A DNA stretch of 38,071 bases from Azospirillum sp. B21 (GTDB taxonomy: Bacteria; Pseudomonadota; Alphaproteobacteria; Azospirillales; Azospirillaceae): assembly GCF_008364825.1 (NCBI RefSeq), contig NZ_VTTO01000031.1, positions 1 through 38,071 of the forward strand. Direction: 5' to 3'. Position 1 is the stretch's first letter; the number at the start of each line of letters is the position of its first letter. A program made the translations under genes and the position numbers. The notes beneath the pieces are model-generated. The model made no database searches. It was not told the DNA's origin and saw nothing but the letters and a program-made list of their open reading frames with translations. Shown here piece after piece: positions 33,608 to 38,071 of the stretch.

Positions 33608-34777
33608 ATGATTTACATCGTCTCCCCCGGCGGCACCCAGGAGAAAGGCGGAATGGGCCGTGTGGTCGACAACTTCACCACCGATCTCCGGCAGAATTGC
33701 CCGGACGTGAAGTTCGAAGTGGTCGACAGCTACGGTCCGGGCAAATTCCACCTGATGCCCCTCTACTTCGCACGGGCCACCGCCCGCCTCGCCGGCTGCT
33801 TCGTCGCCGGAAAAGCCGACCTCGTCCACATCCACATGGCGGAATATGGCAGTGTCCTGCGCAAGGGCATCCTGATCGCCATGGCCCGCACCTTCGGCGT
33901 GCCGGTCGTCCTGCACCTGCATGGCGGGCGTTTCCCGAAGCACTTCAAGGACTCCAGCCCGATCATGCGCTGGGCGATCCGCCGCATGATGGCGATGACC
34001 AGCGAGATCGTCGTGCTGGGCGAATTCTGGCGCGACTGGGTGGCCGAGGCCTTCGGGCCGGAGGCGCGCCAGCGCACCACCCTGCTGCACAACGCCGTTC
34101 CCGGCCCGGCGAAGCCCCCGGTCCGCGACGATGCGGAGGAAGGCTTCGCCGGTCCGGTGCGCCTGCTGTTCCTCGGTCGGCTGATCAAGCTGAAGGGCAT
34201 CGACGTCCTGCTGAACGCGCTGGCATCCCCCGCCTGCCGCGACCGCAACTGGCAGGTCACCATCGCCGGCGACGGCGATCTGGAGACCTACCGCAGCCTC
34301 GCGACGGAGCTGGGCATCGCCGACCGCGTGACCTTCACCGGCTGGCTCGATCAGACCGGCTGCCGGCGCGAGCTGGCCAACGCCCATGTGCTGGTCCAGC
34401 CGTCGATGTTCGAAGGTCTGCCGATGTCGGTGCTGGAGGCGATGGCGGAAGGCCTGACCATCGTCGCCACCCCGGTCGGCAGCGTTCCCGACGCCATCGC
34501 CGACGGCGAGACCGGGCTGCTGGTGCCGCCGGGCGACGTCGCCGCGCTGGCCGACACGCTGGCCCGGGTGATCGACGACCGCACCCTGCGCCGCAACCTC
34601 GGTGCCGGCGCACGCGCCCGGTGGGAGCGCCAGTTCGACGTCGCGGTGTTCCGCGAACGGCTGCTGGAGATCTACCGCCGCAACGCCCGCGGCAGCCTGA
34701 GCACGACACCCGCCGTCCCGGCCGGGCCTGTGCCGGCCTCCGGGCCGACCGGCCATTCCAAAAGCACGACCGGCTGA
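33608..34777 (+). CDS. Family 4 glycosyltransferase (second of two)
   Basis: A predicted 389-residue GT-B enzyme. It opens MIYIVSPGGTQEKGGMGRVV, then VHIHMAEYGSVLRKG and PVVLHLHGGRFPKHF; the C-terminal domain has FLGRLIKLKGIDVLL and the EX7E pair Glu269/Glu277 in MFEGLPMSVLEAM, with ATPVGSVPDAI. Shared wording with the previous gene (VVLG.xWRD, L.NAVP) suggests a common ancestor. The C-terminal tail of about 30 residues is rich in Pro/Ser/Thr and likely disordered. ATG at 33608 has AGGAG about 6 nt upstream; a GTG at 33602 is possible. It is followed by a strong hairpin before the deacetylase. Confidence 0.9.
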   Translation: MIYIVSPGGTQEKGGMGRVVDNFTTDLRQNCPDVKFEVVDSYGPGKFHLMPLYFARATARLAGCFVAGKADLVHIHMAEYGSVLRKGILIAMARTFGVPVVLHLHGGRFPKHFKDSSPIMRWAIRRMMAMTSEIVVLGEFWRDWVAEAFGPEARQRTTLLHNAVPGPAKPPVRDDAEEGFAGPVRLLFLGRLIKLKGIDVLLNALASPACRDRNWQVTIAGDGDLETYRSLATELGIADRVTFTGWLDQTGCRRELANAHVLVQPSMFEGLPMSVLEAMAEGLTIVATPVGSVPDAIADGETGLLVPPGDVAALADTLARVIDDRTLRRNLGAGARARWERQFDVAVFRERLLEIYRRNARGSLSTTPAVPAGPVPASGPTGHSKSTTG

Positions 34778-34796
34778 AGCAACGAGACCAGCCCTA

Positions 34797-34822
34797 CCCC
34801 CGGTCCCGGCACGGACCGGGGG
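34797..34822. repeat. Stable hairpin between GT4 and deacetylase genes
   Basis: CCCCCGGTCC (34797-34806) and GGACCGGGGG (34813-34822) form a perfect 10-bp stem with a 6-nt loop. There is no T-run, so it is more likely an mRNA stability element or a factor-dependent stop than an intrinsic terminator. The deacetylase ribosome site follows 10 bp later. Confidence 0.6.
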
Positions 34823-34848
34823 CATCGACAAGAAGGAGGGTAAGCACC

Positions 34849-35781
34849 ATGAAGAACGCCATCGCCAATCTGGTGCGCTGGTCGGGGTTCGGTGCGATGC
34901 AGCGGTTCCTGAAGGCGCGCCACGGCGTCACCATCGTCGTCTACCACGACCCGACTCCGGAGGTGCTGCGCGAGCACATGCGGTGGTATTCGAAGCACTA
35001 TGGCTTCACCACCCTGGACGCGGTGGCGACCGCGATGGAAACCGGCAGGTGGGACAAGCTGCCCGCCTATCCGCTGGTGATCACCTTCGACGACGGTCAT
35101 CGGAACAACACGGAACTGGCGCCGGTGTTCCGCGAATTCGACCTGCGTCCGACGATCTATCTCTGCAGCCAGATCGTCGGCACCGCCCGCCCCTACTGGT
35201 GGAAGACCCCCGCCGCCGACGGAATCGGGGTGGAACGGCTGAAGCGGGTCCCCGATCCCGAACGCCGCCGCCTGCTGGCCGAGGCCGGCAACGACCCCGA
35301 CCGCGACGGCGCCGACCGCCAGGCGATGACCTGGGACGAGATCGCGCGGATGACCGACGTCGCCGATTACGGCGCCCACACCCGCACCCACCCCATCCTG
35401 CTGCAATGCGACGACGGCCGCTGCGCTGATGAGATCGCGCTGTGCCGCACCGAGCTGGAAGAGGCGCTGGGCCGGCCCTGCCGTCACTTCGCCTTCCCCA
35501 ACGGCGATTTCAGCGACCGCGAGGTGGAGGAGATCCGCCGCGCCGGCTACCGCACGGCACGCACCATCGATCCCGGTTGGAACGACGCCTCCACCGATCC
35601 CTTGCGGCTGAAGGCCTTCCCGGTGTCCGATGACGCGACGGTGGAATGGCTCAGCGTGCAGCTGACCGGCATTCCGGCATGGCTGCGCAAGCGCAAGGGC
35701 GGCACCGGCGGCTCCGAGGCCGGAGAGGTCATGTCCGGATGGTCGGGGCCGATGGCGAAGCCCAAGTCTGCAGGCGTATGA
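34849..35781 (+). CDS. Polysaccharide deacetylase (NodB homology, CE4)
   Basis: A 310-residue carbohydrate esterase 4. Motif 1 is VITFDDGHRNN, with the catalytic base and metal aspartates Asp81/Asp82; motif 2 is AHTRTHP, with metal histidines His177 and His181; motif 3 is FAFPNGDFSDREV. The N-terminus is a short helical part without a cleavable signal peptide, so it may act in the cytoplasm or at the inner face on lipid-linked units. Such enzymes remove N-acetyl (or O-acetyl) groups from sugars. The ATG has a near-perfect AAGGAGG site. The long tail after residue 280 (RKRKGGTGGSEAGE) looks disordered. A 330-bp gap follows. Confidence 0.9.
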   Translation: MKNAIANLVRWSGFGAMQRFLKARHGVTIVVYHDPTPEVLREHMRWYSKHYGFTTLDAVATAMETGRWDKLPAYPLVITFDDGHRNNTELAPVFREFDLRPTIYLCSQIVGTARPYWWKTPAADGIGVERLKRVPDPERRRLLAEAGNDPDRDGADRQAMTWDEIARMTDVADYGAHTRTHPILLQCDDGRCADEIALCRTELEEALGRPCRHFAFPNGDFSDREVEEIRRAGYRTARTIDPGWNDASTDPLRLKAFPVSDDATVEWLSVQLTGIPAWLRKRKGGTGGSEAGEVMSGWSGPMAKPKSAGV

Positions 35782-36113
35782 CCGCCAATTACTTTCGCAC
35801 GCCAAAGGTCAGGACACCGTCATCTAGCCCTATAACCAGACAACAGAGTGGCTAACCACAGACTTCAAGGCACTCCTATCCTTTGATCCCTCGCAAAGCA
35901 GCGCGATCGTCACAATAAAATTGCATATCACGCCGATGCGAAATCGAAGGCCGGAACGACGATAGGGACAGCAGGCAGGGGGTCAGCCGGAACCCGCCCC
36001 CGGACAGTCCCGACGAAGCCCCAGGACCCGGTTTCGACCGAACCCTCTTTGCCACAGAACCCCTTTTGCGACGCAACCCAAGTCGACCGAACCCAGCAGG
36101 AGTTTTCAGAGAC
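35782..36113. other. Gene-free gap upstream of ACP/ligase module
   Basis: About 330 bp without a supported gene. The first half (to about 35935) is AT-richer, as expected for a promoter zone. The second half is GC-rich and contains a 12-bp direct repeat TCGACCGAACCC (36034-36045 and 36083-36094) with a third, partial copy. No T-run terminator was found after the deacetylase. The start of the ACP/ligase transcript probably lies here, so that module may have its own control. Confidence 0.4.
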
Positions 36114-36407
36114 ATGCGGACCGCCACCCTGACCGACACGACCCTGACCGCTCCCGCCCTGCCGGAAATCCGCGCGTTCATCGTGGAGAACTTCCTGCTC
36201 GGCAAGGACTCCGGCTTCGACAACAGCGAATCCCTGCTGGAGTCGGGGATCATCGACAGCACGGGCATCATGCACGTCGTCGCCTTCCTGGAAGAGCGCT
36301 TCGGCATTGCCGTCGATGACGACGACATGATCGCCGACAACCTGGAATCCGTGGACCGCATCGCCGCCTTCGTCGGCCGCAAGCAGGAACTCCGCAACGC
36401 CGCCTGA
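36114..36407 (+). CDS. Acyl carrier protein (third in window)
   Basis: A 97-residue phosphopantetheine carrier. The attachment serine is Ser49 in SLLESGIIDSTGIMHVVAFL, a form (DSTG/DSxG) found in carriers of amino-acid- or acyl-ligase modules, in contrast to DSLD of fatty-acid ACPs. Helix IV is recognisable in LESVDRIAAFVGR. AGGAG lies about 13 nt before the ATG, a little far. An AMP-forming ligase begins 93 bp downstream on the same strand and is the likely loading partner. The module sits at the end of the polysaccharide cluster and may supply an acyl or aminoacyl substituent, or belong to an exosortase-type system beyond the window. Confidence 0.88.
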   Translation: MRTATLTDTTLTAPALPEIRAFIVENFLLGKDSGFDNSESLLESGIIDSTGIMHVVAFLEERFGIAVDDDDMIADNLESVDRIAAFVGRKQELRNAA

Positions 36408-36500
36408 TCTCACGGGAACGACGGCGGAAGCGGCCCAAGCGGATATGGCCGAGACGGGCGCGGCCAAGAAGACGGGCAAAGGCAAGAAGGACATCCTCCC

Positions 36501-38071
36501 ATGGCCCATCTGGTTCACCAGTTCCTCACCGACACGGCCCGGCGCGATCCCCATCGCACCGCGCTGATCGCCGGGGATGCCCGCCGCAGCTTCGCCGAGC
36601 TGGATCGTGAAAGCGACGCCGTCGCCTGCGCGCTCCAGTCGGCGGGGATCGCCCGCGGCGACCGCGTCGCGGTGATGCTGGAGAACTCCATCGAGTATGT
36701 CGCCGGCCTGTTCGCCACCCTCAAGGCCGGCGGCGTCTTCGTCCCCGTCAATCCGTCCACCAAGGCCGACAAGCTGACCTACCTGCTGGCCGATGCCGGC
36801 GTCCGGGTCCTGATCGCACCGGCGGCGCTGGCCCGGCAGGTCCTGCCGGCGCTGGAGGCGGTGGAAACGCCGCCGGCCGTCCTGTGGATCGGCGCCGGTC
36901 TGCCCGACGGCGCTACCGGCCTGCTCTACGCCGACGCGCTGGCGGCCCCGCAGCGGCAGCCGGTCGATCCTGGTCTGATCGACCAGGATCTGGCGGCGAT
37001 CATGTACACCTCCGGCACCACCGGGCGGCCGAAGGGCGTGATGCTGACCCATGCCAACTACGTCAACACCAGTTGGGCGATCTCGACATATCTGGAGAAC
37101 ACGCCCGACGACGTGGTGATGTGCGTCCTGCCGCTGACCTTCGGCTATGGCCTGTCCCAGGTGATGACCGGCGTCCGCGTCGGCTTCACCCTGGTGCTGG
37201 AGCGTTCCTTTGCCTTCCCGATGGAAACGCTGAAGCGCATGGTCCAGCATCGGGTCACCGGCCTGCCCGGCGTTCCGACGGTCTTCTCCACCCTGCTGGG
37301 TCTGGACGCGGCCAGGACCGCCGATCTCGGCAGCCTGCGCTATCTGACCAACGCCGCCGCTCCGCTGCCGGCCGCCCATCTCCGCCGTCTGCGCGAACGG
37401 TTTCCGCAAGCCCTCTTCCATTCCATGTACGGCATGACAGAGTGCTGCACCCGCATCAGCACGCTCAGCCCCGCCGAACTGGACGCGAAGCCGGCCTCCG
37501 TCGGCCGCGCCATCCCCAATTGCGAGGCCTTCGTTGCCGACGAGGAGGGCAACCGCCTTCCTCCCGGTCAAGTGGGTGAACTGGTCGTGCGCGGCGCCAA
37601 CGTGATGCGCGGCTACTGGAACCGGCCGGAGGAGACCGCTCGCCGCCTGCGCCGCGGTCCCCAGGGCGAGACGCTGCTGTTCACCGGCGACCTCTTCACC
37701 CAGGACGCCGAAGGGCACCTGTACTTCGTCAGCCGCAAGGACGACGTGTTCAAGTGCCGCGGCGAGAAGGTCAGCCCCCGGGAAGTCGAGAACGCACTGT
37801 ACGAGTTGGACGGCGTTCTGGAGGCCTGCGTGATCGGCGTCCCGGACGATGCCGACGGCTTGGCGGTCAAAGCCTTCCTCGTCCCGCGCGACGGTGCGGC
37901 GCTGTCGGAAGCGGCGATCCGCCAGCACTGCCGCGGCCGGCTGGAAAGCCACCTCGTGCCGAAATTCATCGAGTTCCGCGACAGCCTGCCGAAGACCGAC
38001 TCCGGCAAGATCAGGCGGGCGGAGCTGGTGGGGGAGGTACAGGCACAGGCCCCCACCCTAACCCTCCCCCG
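36501..38071 (+). CDS. AMP-forming acyl-CoA/ACP ligase, 3' end outside window
   Basis: A 523-residue partial frame of the ANL superfamily. The phosphate loop is MYTSGTTGRPKGV (168-180), the ATP motif is YGMTE (310-314), hinge motif TGDL (395-398), SRKDDVFKCRGEKVSPREVE (411-430) and the C-terminal catalytic Lys503 in KTDSGKIRR. The whole catalytic fold is complete, so the gene must end shortly after the window. Its last eight visible codons lie in a copy of the dispersed CACCCTAACCCTC repeat. Start at ATG 36501 with AGAAGGA about 10 nt upstream. It most likely activates an acid and loads the ACP encoded just before. Exosortase-associated ligases have a similar layout; this cannot be settled here. 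Confidence 0.9.
   Translation, partial: MAHLVHQFLTDTARRDPHRTALIAGDARRSFAELDRESDAVACALQSAGIARGDRVAVMLENSIEYVAGLFATLKAGGVFVPVNPSTKADKLTYLLADAGVRVLIAPAALARQVLPALEAVETPPAVLWIGAGLPDGATGLLYADALAAPQRQPVDPGLIDQDLAAIMYTSGTTGRPKGVMLTHANYVNTSWAISTYLENTPDDVVMCVLPLTFGYGLSQVMTGVRVGFTLVLERSFAFPMETLKRMVQHRVTGLPGVPTVFSTLLGLDAARTADLGSLRYLTNAAAPLPAAHLRRLRERFPQALFHSMYGMTECCTRISTLSPAELDAKPASVGRAIPNCEAFVADEEGNRLPPGQVGELVVRGANVMRGYWNRPEETARRLRRGPQGETLLFTGDLFTQDAEGHLYFVSRKDDVFKCRGEKVSPREVENALYELDGVLEACVIGVPDDADGLAVKAFLVPRDGAALSEAAIRQHCRGRLESHLVPKFIEFRDSLPKTDSGKIRRAELVGEVQAQAPTLTLP
38050..38071. repeat. Start of a second copy of the dispersed repeat
   Basis: The final bases (from the CCCCCACCCTAACCCTCCC segment) match the arm of the repeat at 13567-13604. 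The copy is cut by the window end. It overlaps the 3' end of the acyl ligase frame. Confidence 0.75.

Noticed and set aside
36034..36094. Direct repeats of TCGACCGAACCC before the third ACP
   Set aside because: Only two clear copies, with spacing of no special size. Too little to call an operator or attachment site.
1..38071. CRISPR array, tRNA, rRNA, insertion sequence or phage genes
   Set aside because: No regularly spaced repeats with spacers, no tRNA-like cloverleaf noticed, and no transposase or integrase protein. The palindrome array at 670 is far too short and has no unique spacers.

Overview
This window looks like chromosome or megaplasmid DNA of a high-GC alphaproteobacterium, most likely an Azospirillum-type member of the Rhodospirillales. 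Reasons are the strong G/C third-position bias, the flagellin type, a SUV3-like RNA helicase, the polysaccharide gene set and the style of the dispersed GC-rich repeats. The genus is an inference. No rRNA, tRNA, CRISPR array or insertion sequence was seen.

Region 1 (1-7000, minus strand) is a flagellin gene with a glycan-modification operon upstream of it. In transcription order: pseudaminate synthase (pseI), an SpsF-type cytidylyltransferase, an acyl carrier protein (ACP), an alpha/beta hydrolase, a second ACP, a short AMP-forming ligase, a FabG-like reductase, a KAS III-type ketoacyl synthase, and then the flagellin. Spacing is tight, with several ATGA overlaps. Together they suggest a nonulosonic acid with a custom (perhaps 3-hydroxyacyl) group, made for flagellin. 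The flagellin has its own near-consensus sigma-54 promoter (601-616). Five palindromes spaced 18-21 bp apart lie just upstream (670-765), partly inside the end of the KAS III gene; they look like activator sites of the FlbD/ftr kind.

Region 2 (7050-16000) is mixed: a small helical protein, a pentapeptide-repeat protein, a hybrid histidine kinase with perfect palindromes at its start, a small hypothetical protein with a winged-helix regulator, phosphoglycerate mutase (gpmA), and a SUV3-like helicase. The helicase reading frame ends inside a dispersed inverted repeat shared with the gpmA 3' flank.

Region 3 (16290-38071) is an exopolysaccharide locus of Wzx/Wzy type. It has a WecG/TagA transferase, a Wzc-like co-polymerase/tyrosine kinase, a GH10 xylanase-like lipoprotein, a methyltransferase, a GH5 glycanase, a flippase with a serine-acetyltransferase-like enzyme (minus strand), a polyprenyl-phosphate sugar transferase, a Wzy/ligase-like membrane protein, one GT2, two similar GT4s and a NodB-type deacetylase. 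It ends with another ACP plus an AMP-forming ligase, which runs off the window. No outer-membrane export protein (Wza) is present here.

The most striking observations are the palindrome array with the sigma-54 promoter, a GH5 catalytic domain that appears to be inserted inside a split Calx-beta domain, and two separate ACP/ligase modules next to two different glycan systems.
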